From the NCBI RefSeq assembly GCF_000403135.1, contig NZ_AQPN01000022.1, positions 1-53,900 on the forward strand: a stretch of DNA of 53,900 bases, written 5' to 3'. The stretch is from Arcticibacter svalbardensis MN12-7. Its GTDB lineage: Bacteria; Bacteroidota; Bacteroidia; Sphingobacteriales; Sphingobacteriaceae. This document shows positions 1-8,444 of the stretch, piece by piece (position 1 is the stretch's first letter; the number at the start of each line of letters is the position of its first letter). The notes below the pieces were generated by a model. That model worked only from the letters and a program-made list of their open reading frames with translations, did no database searches and was not told the origin of the DNA. Both the position numbers and the translations under genes were made by a program.

Positions 1-1056
1 GACCTTGGGATGTTTAAGGATCGTTTGACAGCATCTTTTGATGTCTATCAAAGAGAGACCACCGACATGATCACTGCGGGTCCCACCCTTCCTTCTGTTT
101 TCGGGGCCTCATCACCCAATCAAAATGCTGCTGATTTGATAACCACAGGTTTTGACCTTTCTGTACGTTGGAACAACAATGGACAATTGGCTGGTAAGCA
201 GATTTCTTATGATATTGGTGTAGTACTTTCAGATTATACCTCCAGGATCACAAAATTCAACAACCCAAATAAATTGCTGTCTAATTATTATGTTGGTCAA
301 AAAGTAGGAGAAATATGGGGATATAGTCTAGATGGATATTTCACCTCTGATGAAGAGGCTAAAAATTGGCCAATTAATCAATCTTTTGTAAATAGTACCA
401 TTATAAGATCACCCGGTGAATGGAGCACCCTTCACGCTGGTGATATCAAATTCAAAGATTTGAATGGTGATAATATTATAAATAATGGCAAAAACACAGT
501 AGATGATCATGGTGATTTAAAAGTAATTGGAAATAAATTGCCAAGATACTCTTATGGTATCAATGGATCTGTAAGATGGGCTGGTTTCGATTTATCATTA
601 TTCTTACAGGGTGTTGGTAGGCAAGACTGGTATCCGGGTAATAATGCTGATAAATTCTGGGGATTTTATTCCCGTCCCTATTTTTCCTACATCCCAAAAG
701 ATTTTGAAAGTCAAATCTGGTCGCCTGAAAATCCTAACGCTTATTTCCCACTATTGCGTGGATACACTGCTCTTAATAGTGGTAGTGAGTTAAATAGTCC
801 GAATGACAAATACATTCAAAACCTTTCTTATTTGAGGTTAAAAAATCTAACAATTGGATACAACATCCCACAAACTTTTATTAAGAACTGGAAAAGGAAT
901 CAATTCAAAATATTTTTCAGTGGACAGAATTTAATGACGCTTACAAATCTTAACACAAAGTACATAGATCCAGAGCAGGCCATAGCTGAAGCCAATGGGC
1001 GTGTATATCCATTTTTTAAGATCTATTCTTTTGGTCTCAACGTATCATTTTTATAA
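1..1056 (+). CDS. SusC/RagA-type TonB-dependent outer membrane transporter, C-terminal part
   Basis: The gene is cut by the left window edge; the reading frame is open from base 1 and 351 residues are visible. These correspond to the end of the TonB-dependent beta-barrel: alternating aromatic and polar strands, a Y-I-D-P-E segment followed by a final strand ending in F-G-L-N-V-S-F-L, the hydrophobic/aromatic C-terminus expected of an outer membrane barrel. SusC proteins import glycans or other large ligands energised by TonB, working with a SusD lid lipoprotein. A SusD gene follows 19 bases later, which strongly supports the call. The substrate cannot be deduced because plug and N-terminus lie outside the window. 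Confidence 0.93.
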   Translation, partial: DLGMFKDRLTASFDVYQRETTDMITAGPTLPSVFGASSPNQNAADLITTGFDLSVRWNNNGQLAGKQISYDIGVVLSDYTSRITKFNNPNKLLSNYYVGQKVGEIWGYSLDGYFTSDEEAKNWPINQSFVNSTIIRSPGEWSTLHAGDIKFKDLNGDNIINNGKNTVDDHGDLKVIGNKLPRYSYGINGSVRWAGFDLSLFLQGVGRQDWYPGNNADKFWGFYSRPYFSYIPKDFESQIWSPENPNAYFPLLRGYTALNSGSELNSPNDKYIQNLSYLRLKNLTIGYNIPQTFIKNWKRNQFKIFFSGQNLMTLTNLNTKYIDPEQAIAEANGRVYPFFKIYSFGLNVSFL

Positions 1057-1075
1057 CTATAAAATATAATTAGTG

Positions 1076-2818
1076 ATGAAAAAAATAATCTTGGCAATAT
1101 TTTTAGCCCTCATTTTTGTTGGATGTAAAACGGACTTTTTAGAAAGAACTCCGCTATCCCAAATCTCACCAGAAAACGCTTTCAATACAGAGAGCGAACT
1201 ACAATTATATGTTAATTCATTTTATAATAGCTTACCATCAGGTCCAGAAATTTATAGTGAAGATGCGGACAACATCGTAAAAACATCTCTTACTCCTGAG
1301 CAAACAGGAAATCGTACCGTTCCTCTCTCTGATGGTGGCTGGATATGGACCGACTTAAGAAATATCAATTATTTTTTGTCAAACTATACAAAAGGTGGCC
1401 TTAGTCCAGCTGTGACAAATAAATATGTAGGGGTAGCAAAGTTTTTTAGAGCCTACTTTTATTTTAACAAAATGATAAGGTTTGGAGATGTCCCTTGGTA
1501 TTCAAAAGTAATTGAATCAAATGACATTGAAAACTTAACAAAAGCTAGAGATCCTAGACAATTAGTTATCGATTCTGTTATTGCTGACCTCGATTTTGCT
1601 ATTGCAAATTGCAATACAACTGTTAGGAGTGACCAAGTCACCAAATGGACTGCTCTTGCATTAAAATCAAGAATTTGCTTGTTTGAAGGGTCTTTTAGGA
1701 AATATCATCCGGAGTTCAACCTGCCGGATGCAGATCTATTTTGGAAAAAAAGCGCTGATGCTTCAAAAGAATTAATGAGCGCTGAAAGTTATGGCTTATA
1801 TGTTAGTACTCCTGATAAGTCATACGGAGAATTGTTTTCCTCTACTTCTGCGATCCCTAGAGAGATCATTCTAGCCAAAAAATTTAGTACAGAACTTCAG
1901 GTATTTCACAATGTAAATGATTATACAATTACGGCGACACAGGGAAAACCAGGTCTGGAAAAAAGTCTAGTGAACAGCTACTTAAATAAGGATGGAAGCA
2001 GGTTCACTGATGTAACAAATTATCAAACACTTCAATTTTATGATGAAGTTCAAAATAGAGACCCACGATTGTCACAGACCATACGAACACCGGGTTATAC
2101 CAGAATTGGAGATAACGTGGTGAAGGTTCCAGAATTTGGATCTTCTGTTACTGGTTATCAATTAACCAAATTTGTTACAGGAAATGGAGGCGATGGAGCC
2201 AACCACTCTAACAATGACCTTCCTTTGTTGCGCTATGCAGAGGTACTTTTAAATTATGCTGAAGCAAAGGCCGAATTGAATGAATTGACTCAAAATGATA
2301 TAAACATATCAATTAAATTACTTAGGGATAGAGTAGGTATGCCTAATTTGATTTTGGAGACGGCAAACAATACTCCTGACCCATATTTGGGCAACATATA
2401 CAACAATGTGACTGGAGCAAATAAAGGTATTATACTAGAAATTCGTAGGGAGCGTAGGATTGAGCTGGTAATGGAGGGTTTTAGATGGAACGACATCTAT
2501 AGATGGAAACTGGGTCGCTTAGTTACAAATCCATTCAAAGGTATGTATTTTCCCGGTCTTGGCCAATATGACTTGGATAGAAATGGAACAATAGATTTAG
2601 TAATTTATGAGGGCACTAAACCCGGAGGCAATGGACCTACTTACCTCAAATTAGGGAGTGAGATTGATTTAGAAAATGGCAATAATGGTGGCAATGTGGT
2701 GGTAAATAAAAATATCATTAAAAAATTCAATGAAGATCGGGATTATCTATTTCCATTACCTAGCCAAGAGATCTTATTAAATCCAAATTTGTCACAAAAC
2801 AATCTTTGGACACCCTGA
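1076..2818 (+). CDS. SusD/RagB family nutrient-binding outer membrane lipoprotein
   Basis: The 580-residue product starts with a lipoprotein signal (MKKIILAIFL followed by A-L-I-F-V-G-C), so Cys17 should be the lipidated residue. A GTG lies directly before the ATG at 1076; the ATG gives the cleaner signal peptide. Family features are the N-terminal D-F-L-E-R-T-P segment, TPR-like helices, the R-R-I-E-L motif with G-F-R-W-N-D-I-Y-R-W-K near residue 460-475, and the C-terminal F-P-L-P-S-Q-E-I with a late N-x-x-L-W. SusD forms the lid over the SusC barrel and captures ligand at the cell surface. It follows SusC by 19 bases and is probably cotranscribed with it and the next gene. Confidence 0.95.
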   Translation: MKKIILAIFLALIFVGCKTDFLERTPLSQISPENAFNTESELQLYVNSFYNSLPSGPEIYSEDADNIVKTSLTPEQTGNRTVPLSDGGWIWTDLRNINYFLSNYTKGGLSPAVTNKYVGVAKFFRAYFYFNKMIRFGDVPWYSKVIESNDIENLTKARDPRQLVIDSVIADLDFAIANCNTTVRSDQVTKWTALALKSRICLFEGSFRKYHPEFNLPDADLFWKKSADASKELMSAESYGLYVSTPDKSYGELFSSTSAIPREIILAKKFSTELQVFHNVNDYTITATQGKPGLEKSLVNSYLNKDGSRFTDVTNYQTLQFYDEVQNRDPRLSQTIRTPGYTRIGDNVVKVPEFGSSVTGYQLTKFVTGNGGDGANHSNNDLPLLRYAEVLLNYAEAKAELNELTQNDINISIKLLRDRVGMPNLILETANNTPDPYLGNIYNNVTGANKGIILEIRRERRIELVMEGFRWNDIYRWKLGRLVTNPFKGMYFPGLGQYDLDRNGTIDLVIYEGTKPGGNGPTYLKLGSEIDLENGNNGGNVVVNKNIIKKFNEDRDYLFPLPSQEILLNPNLSQNNLWTP

Positions 2819-2852
2819 TCTAAATTTATTATTCATCTTTAATCAGTAAATA

Positions 2853-4724
2853 ATGATCCTTTATATTAAAAAAAACAGGCTTTACATATTCATACTATGT
2901 GTATTTTTTATTTCGCTACGAAATGCTAATGCAAACTCCAAGCTAGGTCTCCTCACTTTTGCTGTTGTAACAGATACGCATATTGGGAAGCCTGGCAATA
3001 CAGAAGGGCTAATAAAAATTATTAACGACATTAATCAGCGATCAGAAATCAATTTTGTAGTTTTAACAGGAGACATCACCGATTTCGGTTTAATGCCTCA
3101 ACTTTTGGAAGCAAAACGCATCTTAGATAAATTGAATAAGCCATACTATATCATTCCCGGAAACCATGATACTGCATGGTCGGGCAATGGAGGCCTATCC
3201 TTTATAAAGATTTTTGGTAGCGATAAATTTCTTGTGGACTACAAAGGCTACCAACTAATCGGTATAAACACAGGTCCATATATCAGACATGCTGGAGGCT
3301 TCGTGACTGACAAGCAACTTAAATGGCTTGATAGTGTGGTTAACGTAATCCCAAAAAACAAACCAGTTTTAATGTTCAGCCACATGCCATTTTTAGAAGA
3401 CAATGTAAACAATTGTTCCTTAGTATTAGAGCGATTGGACCAGATGAATACATTAGTAACTTTTTGCGGGCATGGCCATAGTAACAAAATATTTGATTAT
3501 GGAGGTCTTTATGGTATAATGACTGTTACTGCCCAAAAAAGAAATGGGATCACGGGATATAATATCTACAGATTGAATAGCGATTCGTTGGAAGTCAAAT
3601 TGATAGATCCAGACTCACAGAAAGATTCTGTGTGGAAAAATCTGGAAGTTTCAGGAAATAGACATTTTGCATTTCACAAAACACCTATTCCGCTTGACAC
3701 TTTAGAATTCAACAAAAAAAATCCACTATGGACTTTCCATTCTACAGGTAATATTGCTTCAACACCAGCTATATTAAAGGATTGTTTTTTTGTTGGTGAT
3801 TTAAACGGAGAATTCAAATCTCATAATTTAAAAGATGGTAAAGTAAATTGGTCTTTTAAAACAACGCAAGCTATTTATTCTTCACCAGTGAGTTTTGAAA
3901 ATAGTATTATTTTCGGTTCGGCAGACAGCAACATTTATTGTTTGAATGCGAAAAACGGCAAATTAATTTGGAAAATGAAGGTAGGTGATGCTGTTGTTGC
4001 TTCCCCAATTGTAAAAGATAATAAACTATACATTGGTGCAAGTGATCTCCACTATAGGTGCATAGATCCAAAAAAAGGGACTCTTCTATGGAAATCTCCG
4101 CAATTGGCTGGTTTCCCACCGGGCAAGCCCTCTATTGAAAACGGAAAAATCCTTTTTGGTACCTGGAACAGAGTATTATATGCTTTAAATATTAAAAACG
4201 GGCAGATCGCTTGGGAATGGCTAAATGAGTCAAAAAACCATTATTACTCTCCTGCAATCAGTACTCCAGCAATTTCCAAAAACAGAGTTTATGTGGTTGC
4301 CCCTGATGAAATGATACATATATTAGACTTAGCCACAGGTAAATTAATTTCTAAAATAGAAGGTCATCGTGTTAGAGAATCAATTGGGGTAGATAAAACT
4401 AACAATTTATTAATTGCAAAAACTATGAAGGATTCTGTGATTGTATGGGATATAAAAGATGATAAGCCAAAGATATTTTTTAAAATAAATGCAAAATTCA
4501 ATGTCGACTATACGTTTTCTGACGTAAGTGTGCATAATAATATTGCAACCTTCGGTACAACATTTGGAAGAGTTTATGGGATAGATCTTACCAACAAAAA
4601 AATTAAATGGCAATCCAAAATAAGCAACGGTATGGTAAACTCACCCATATCGTTACCTAATGATAGGCTTTTAGTTACAGCTGTAGACGGAGGTATTTTC
4701 CTGTATGGTATTAAACCGAATTAA
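2853..4724 (+). CDS. Secreted metallophosphoesterase fused to PQQ-like beta-propeller
   Basis: This 623-residue protein has an N-terminal signal peptide (about residues 1-27, ending A-N-A). Residues about 35-240 are a calcineurin-like phosphoesterase: D41-T-H43 metal motif, G-D-I-T-D, G-N-H-D and a late G-H-G-H. From about residue 285 to the end are repeated W-x-F/x-G-x-x-x-S-S/T-P units with G-D and D-x-x-x-G-K-x-x-W turns, as in PQQ-like (BamB-like) beta-propeller repeats. The phosphoesterase probably hydrolyses a phosphate ester outside the cytoplasm; the propeller may bind a partner or substrate. It follows SusD by 34 bases, so the operon may take up a phosphorylated compound or a compound released by this enzyme. 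The substrate is unknown. Confidence 0.88.
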   Translation: MILYIKKNRLYIFILCVFFISLRNANANSKLGLLTFAVVTDTHIGKPGNTEGLIKIINDINQRSEINFVVLTGDITDFGLMPQLLEAKRILDKLNKPYYIIPGNHDTAWSGNGGLSFIKIFGSDKFLVDYKGYQLIGINTGPYIRHAGGFVTDKQLKWLDSVVNVIPKNKPVLMFSHMPFLEDNVNNCSLVLERLDQMNTLVTFCGHGHSNKIFDYGGLYGIMTVTAQKRNGITGYNIYRLNSDSLEVKLIDPDSQKDSVWKNLEVSGNRHFAFHKTPIPLDTLEFNKKNPLWTFHSTGNIASTPAILKDCFFVGDLNGEFKSHNLKDGKVNWSFKTTQAIYSSPVSFENSIIFGSADSNIYCLNAKNGKLIWKMKVGDAVVASPIVKDNKLYIGASDLHYRCIDPKKGTLLWKSPQLAGFPPGKPSIENGKILFGTWNRVLYALNIKNGQIAWEWLNESKNHYYSPAISTPAISKNRVYVVAPDEMIHILDLATGKLISKIEGHRVRESIGVDKTNNLLIAKTMKDSVIVWDIKDDKPKIFFKINAKFNVDYTFSDVSVHNNIATFGTTFGRVYGIDLTNKKIKWQSKISNGMVNSPISLPNDRLLVTAVDGGIFLYGIKPN

Positions 4725-4820
4725 GATTTATAAATTCGGTTTAGAAGAAGTGAAATTTCATGTTTATAGCTAAGTGCTATTTTAAACATGAGGAAAGTAT
4801 CTAAGAAAAACTCTAAAATT

Positions 4821-4854
4821 AAAACCCCTGTAATAATAAAACTACAGGGGTTTT
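4821..4854 (+). terminator. Intrinsic terminator after the SusC/SusD operon
   Basis: A 12-bp perfect stem (AAAACCCCTGTA paired with TACAGGGGTTTT) encloses a 10-base loop and ends in a short T run. It lies 97 bases after the phosphoesterase stop and the A/T ends on both sides would let it work in either direction. Confidence 0.8.
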
Positions 4855-5083
4855 GAATTTAATCGTACTCACTACGGAAGTTAGATCAATCCAGTTTATT
4901 GAGGATTTAAAGAAGATTGCTTATTTAGATCTTGAGATAAAAGAGTTTTCGAAATCCCGTTTTTAGGTCGATTGGCATTATCAAATTTTAAATAAATGAA
5001 TTGATAATGTGGGTTTAAATGAGTTCCAGCTTGTTAAAATTTGGTAATAATGATTCTTCATGATTTAGGCATATTTCAAGAAA

Positions 5084-5098
5084 TGAAATTTAATTTCA
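5084..5098. promoter_or_regulatory. Palindrome upstream of higBA, candidate HigA operator
   Basis: TGAAATT and AATTTCA form 7-bp perfect arms around a single central T, ending 24 bases before the higB ATG. HigA-type antitoxins usually repress their own operon by binding a palindrome in the promoter, so this is the natural candidate. The rest of 4855-5122 shows no supportable gene. Confidence 0.4.
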
Positions 5099-5122
5099 GT
5101 AATTAAAATATTATATTTGTAT

Positions 5123-5428
5123 ATGGTTATCATTTCAAAAGCCGTATTGCGTGATTTTTACCGGGTACATGCCGATGCAGAAACGCAATTGGAAAATTGG
5201 TATGAGCTGGCGAAAAATGCGGATTGGAAGAACTTCAATGAAATGAGAAACACATTTAACAGTGTGGATGCGGTGGGCAATGATCAGTATGTGTTTAATG
5301 TTAAAGGCAATTCCTACCGGCTGATCGCGCTGATCATATTTAAAGTAAGAACGGTATTTATATTGTTTATTGGTACCCATGCGGAATATAATAAGATTGA
5401 GGCTGGTACGGTAATATTTAAAAAATAA
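5123..5428 (+). CDS. higB: HigB family toxin (mRNA interferase)
   Basis: The 101-residue product begins M-V-I-I-S-K-A-V-L-R-D-F, the usual start of this family, and ends with the conserved F-I-G-T-H-A-E-Y-N-K-I segment. The N-K-G/V-K-G-N-S-Y-R-L-I core is also present. HigB is a RelE-fold ribosome-dependent mRNA endonuclease neutralised by HigA. A TTG six bases upstream is in frame but the ATG at 5123 matches the family start. The stop is directly followed by the antitoxin ATG (one base between), and the toxin-first order is the HigBA hallmark. It is likely autoregulated through the palindrome at 5084-5098. Confidence 0.92.
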   Translation: MVIISKAVLRDFYRVHADAETQLENWYELAKNADWKNFNEMRNTFNSVDAVGNDQYVFNVKGNSYRLIALIIFKVRTVFILFIGTHAEYNKIEAGTVIFKK

Positions 5429-5429
5429 A

Positions 5430-5813
5430 ATGGCTATGGACTATGCAATAAATTCTGAAAAGCATTATCACGAGACGATGGTTCAGATCTATGATCTGAT
5501 GAACAAAGACGAGGAAAACCTCACTGAGGCGGATGTAAAAAAGTTGACGGCAATGACAAGCGCCGCAGAAAGATTTGAAGATGAAGTGCTGGAACTGAAA
5601 CCTACAAGACAGCCCAACTCCTTACCTGAAGTAATTGAACTTTTTATGTTTGAAAATAAGCTTTCACAGGCCAGACTTGCCGATGAATTAGGTATTGGCA
5701 AGCCCAAGCTTTCGCAGATACTAACCGGCAAGCGTAAGCCGGACGTACCTTTCTTAAAAGCAGTTTACAATAAGCTAAGACTTGACCCAAAGTTCATTAT
5801 GGATCATATTTAA
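5430..5813 (+). CDS. higA: HigA family antitoxin with helix-turn-helix
   Basis: The 127-residue protein has an N-terminal region with acidic and helical character (about 1-60) and a C-terminal Xre-type helix-turn-helix (about 68-122) containing L-S-Q-A-R-L-A-D-E-L-G-I-G and K-L-S-Q-I-L-T-G-K-R-K-P. It should bind and inhibit HigB and repress the operon. Its start is one base after the higB stop, so the genes are translationally linked. The C-terminal position of the DNA-binding domain is typical for HigA partners of this HigB subtype. The pair is complete and appears functional. Confidence 0.9.
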   Translation: MAMDYAINSEKHYHETMVQIYDLMNKDEENLTEADVKKLTAMTSAAERFEDEVLELKPTRQPNSLPEVIELFMFENKLSQARLADELGIGKPKLSQILTGKRKPDVPFLKAVYNKLRLDPKFIMDHI

Positions 5814-6629
5814 CCCTACTTACTCCGAGCTTGGCTAATCTACGCTTGAAGAAGAGTTTGAAAGAGCGTCATGCTGCCTAGTCTTCCAAATCGCTATTGC
5901 CTGAAACTTTCTTCCACTCCTCAAATTTAGCAAAGCGGTTTTTATAGTAACTATAGGTCTAGAACCATTACCTCATAAACCAAAAGCGTGGGACACATTC
6001 ATCACAATTAGTTTATTTTAAACACATTACGCCTAAAAATCATTAACATCATCCTATGAAGCACAATGCGATCAGGAATATAATTTCATAAAACCACAAA
6101 TGCAAGTCTCTTTCATCGGTCTAAATATATTCAAGTAAGTAATTCTTGTTTAATGTAATACCAAATCACAACTGTATATCCAAAGTAAGATTCATGATAG
6201 AGTTAAGAAGCCAATGACTCTTAATCACTGGGTCAACATTTCGAGGCTCTTCCAAGTCACTTGAGCGCAGTTTTCGTCAGGATTCACACATTTTTTTGTC
6301 TAATTTAACGCAGACCCGTCACAAATACGTCACAACAATTCTAGGTGATAGATAAGAAATCCCTAGTAACAGTCATTGAAAATCGTATAGTATTCTACAT
6401 TAGCTTATCGTTACAGATATCATATTCATAATTTTATCAAACTGGATACTTCGTTGATTAATTGAACTACTGAACTTCACCTACATTAATATAATTCTTT
6501 ACACCTCTATTCGAATAGGGCTTGACTTTTAAACATTCAGATTATTTCTCACACACCCTACTACCACCTTACTAACCGTTTATAAATTCCCCGCCTAAAT
6601 TGCCCTTTGAAATTTAAAGGATAGTCCCT
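5814..6629. other. 816-base gene-free stretch of accessory DNA
   Basis: No reading frame of convincing length or coding quality is visible on either strand. The stretch holds the tRNA-Lys-like fragment at 6214-6260. A short minus-strand frame at about 5878-5960 could be a worn gene end but cannot be identified. Such decayed DNA between a toxin-antitoxin pair and a recombinase is what remains after repeated insertion and loss of mobile elements. Confidence 0.6.
6214..6260 (+). pseudogene. Degenerate tRNA-Lys(CTT)-like 3' half
   Basis: The sequence contains TGACTCTTAATCA, which is the anticodon loop of a tRNA with anticodon CTT, followed by TGGGTCAA (variable region) and a T-loop-like TTCGAGGC, ending in GTCAC. 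The anticodon arm AATGA/TCACT has one mismatch, and the T-stem no longer pairs, so it is not a working tRNA. There is no proper 5' half directly upstream. It resembles a tRNA 3' end left behind at an old integration site, but the assignment rests on pattern memory only. Confidence 0.4.
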
Positions 6630-6794
6630 ATGCTCAAACCAAAGCGTTCTGTAACCCCAGAAAAAGCAATAGAAATCCTTAAAAAACATGGAACAATTAT
6701 TTCAAAAGAAGAGGCAGAGAAGATATTGCAAATCATGTACGATCTTGCTAAATTAGTTGTAGAAGAACAACTTAGATTGAAGAAACAACTTTAA
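6630..6794 (+). CDS. 54-residue protein paired with serine recombinase
   Basis: A small ORF runs from ATG 6630 to TAA 6794, 30 bases before the recombinase start. The product is basic at both ends and helical in the middle: K-P-K-R near the N-terminus, A-I-E-I-L-K-K-H-G, then K-E-E-A-E-K-I-L-Q and a leucine/valine-rich helix ending R-L-K-K-Q-L. I recall similar short proteins directly upstream of recombinases in other Bacteroidota, which cannot be verified here. Its place in front of the integrase makes it a candidate accessory or directionality factor, or a regulator. No known domain is recognised. Confidence 0.6.
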   Translation: MLKPKRSVTPEKAIEILKKHGTIISKEEAEKILQIMYDLAKLVVEEQLRLKKQL

Positions 6795-6824
6795 CTCGCT
6801 CTTTGATAAAATTAATATCAAACT

Positions 6825-8393
6825 ATGAAAACTGCAGATCTATATATCCGGGTAAGTACAGACGAACAAGCAGATAAAGGCTACTCCCAAAGAGACCAAG
6901 ATGAACGAATTAGAACCTATTGTGAAAAGAAAAACATACAATTAAGAAAAGTAGTCTTCGAAGACTACTCAGCCAAAACTTTTAACCGTCCGGAATGGAC
7001 TAAACTATTCGCAGACTGGAAAAAAACTAAAGGAAAACAAACCGACTATGTGATATTTACAAAATGGGATAGATTCAGCAGAAACACCGCTGATGCTTAT
7101 ACCATGATCAGGACCTTAAAAACTCTGAATATAGAACCCATAGCAATAGACCAACCTCTCGACCTATCCGTCCCTGAAAGCAAAATGATCCTGGCAGTCT
7201 ACCTTTCCACACCCGAAGTAGAAAACGACCGCAGAGCATTAAATGTATTTTATGGTTTACGCAGAGCGAAAAAAGAAGGACGCTGGATGGGAATGGCTCT
7301 ACCTGGTTATATTAACCGGACCAGGGAAAATGGCACTAAATATATAGCCATTCACGAACCCGAAGCTTCACACATGAAATGGGCATTTGAAATGATCGCC
7401 AAAAACCAATATGCAATAGAACATATCTGGGCAATGGCAAAAGAAAAAGGACTCCGCTGTACCAGGACTTGCTTCTGGACCGCCATCCGAAATCCATGCT
7501 TTTGTGGAAAGATCGTTATTCCCGCTTTTAAAGAGGAAGAGAGGTTTCTGGCTAATGGACTCCATGAGCCTTTAATTTCGGAACGGTTATTTTATGATGT
7601 CCAGGACGTTCTTGACAACAAAAGAAGAAAAATAGGACAAGTAGTGCAAACAGATAACCTTCCCTTACGCGGATTTCTTATCTGCCCCGCCTGCAACAAA
7701 CAACTTACAGGAAGCGCATCTAAAGGCCGCAATACCTATCATTACTACTACCATTGCAAATACCCATGCAAGGTTAGGTTTAATGCCAGGGAAGTAAATG
7801 AAACCTTTAAAAATGACCTCAGGAAAATCGTTCCCAAACCTGGTATGGCAGAACTTTTCAAAGCAGTCATTTGCGATGCCAACAGCGACAATGCACAATT
7901 ACTTCAGCTGGAACGTAAAAAGACAATAGTAGAAATTACAGCCCAAAACAACCGGATCACAAAAGCTAGAGAATTACTTTTAACGGATGCTATTGAGAGT
8001 GCTGAATATAAATACATCAAAGCTGAATGTGAAAATAAAATCCTCCGGCTCGAAGCAAAATTGAAAGAATCTAATGATACGCTTTCCCTCGATATTGATT
8101 TAAACGACCTTGTCGATAAATCAGTGTTTAACCTCAAAAACCTCGTTTATTTATACCAAAACGCCGATTTAGCAGGAAAGCAACTGATCACCGGTTCGAT
8201 CTATGCCCCAAAATGGGTAATTTCCAAAACGGGAGATCGAACCGCTCCGCTCAACGAAGTTGCCTCGCTTATCTACTTAATAAACAACAAGTTAGGACAT
8301 AAAAAAACCGGAGAAAAAACTATTTCTAGTTTTTTCTCCGGTCAAGTACCCAGCGCCGGAGTCGAACCGGCACGGTTTCCCACAGGTGTTTGA
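6825..8393 (+). CDS. Large serine recombinase (site-specific integrase)
   Basis: The 522-residue protein starts with the resolvase catalytic domain: Y-I-R9-V-S11-T-D-E-Q with nucleophile Ser11, and K-W-D82-R83-F-S-R86. A recombinase domain follows (about 170-260), then a zinc ribbon with C287-P-A-C290 and C311/C315, and a coiled coil (about 360-430). This is the layout of large serine integrases of mobile elements. The last 28 or so residues (from about 495) are encoded by the tRNA-Leu terminator hairpin and the tRNA gene itself, and the TGA lies within the tRNA, so the natural C-terminus was probably replaced by genomic sequence at the insertion junction. All catalytic residues look intact. 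Confidence 0.9.
   Translation: MKTADLYIRVSTDEQADKGYSQRDQDERIRTYCEKKNIQLRKVVFEDYSAKTFNRPEWTKLFADWKKTKGKQTDYVIFTKWDRFSRNTADAYTMIRTLKTLNIEPIAIDQPLDLSVPESKMILAVYLSTPEVENDRRALNVFYGLRRAKKEGRWMGMALPGYINRTRENGTKYIAIHEPEASHMKWAFEMIAKNQYAIEHIWAMAKEKGLRCTRTCFWTAIRNPCFCGKIVIPAFKEEERFLANGLHEPLISERLFYDVQDVLDNKRRKIGQVVQTDNLPLRGFLICPACNKQLTGSASKGRNTYHYYYHCKYPCKVRFNAREVNETFKNDLRKIVPKPGMAELFKAVICDANSDNAQLLQLERKKTIVEITAQNNRITKARELLLTDAIESAEYKYIKAECENKILRLEAKLKESNDTLSLDIDLNDLVDKSVFNLKNLVYLYQNADLAGKQLITGSIYAPKWVISKTGDRTAPLNEVASLIYLINNKLGHKKTGEKTISSFFSGQVPSAGVEPARFPTGV
8301..8342 (-). terminator. Terminator of tRNA-Leu, inside the recombinase 3' end
   Basis: A perfect 16-bp stem (8307-8322 with 8327-8342) encloses a 4-base loop. 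On the minus strand it follows the tRNA and is followed by seven T, the correct polarity for tRNA-Leu. On the plus strand it is read as codons of the recombinase. Confidence 0.85.
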
Positions 8394-8426
8394 GACCAGC
8401 GCGTCTACCAATTCCGCCAGCTGGGC
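8347..8426 (-). tRNA. tRNA-Leu (anticodon CAA)
   Basis: The minus strand gives acceptor stem GCCCAGC paired with GCTGGGT plus discriminator A, a D-arm with AATTGGTAGAC, anticodon loop CTCAAAC (anticodon CAA), a short variable arm and the T-arm GCCGG-TTCGACT-CCGGC. CCA is not encoded. The anticodon stem CTGGT/ACCTG contains one T-T mismatch at the second pair. The 3' half overlaps the end of the convergent recombinase reading frame. Confidence 0.93.
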
Positions 8427-8444
8427 ATTGCTTGTTAGCGGCTG

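Noticed and set aside
4853-4968. A frame of about 37 codons after the SusC/SusD terminator, ending K-E-F-S-K-S-R-F
   Set aside because: It begins only with a TTG inside the terminator and has no recognisable homology; possibly a worn gene end but not supportable.
5112-5119. TATATTTG as a -7 promoter element for higB
   Set aside because: It ends only three bases before the ATG, so transcription would start after the start codon; a different promoter is needed.
5878-5960. A minus-strand frame encoding S-Y-Y-K-N-R-F-A-K-F-E-E-W-K-K
   Set aside because: Looks like a protein end but is closed by stops on both sides; too short to name.
8307-8342. Hairpin as the recombinase terminator on the plus strand
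   Set aside because: It lies before the recombinase stop, and the T-run is on the minus strand, so it serves the tRNA.
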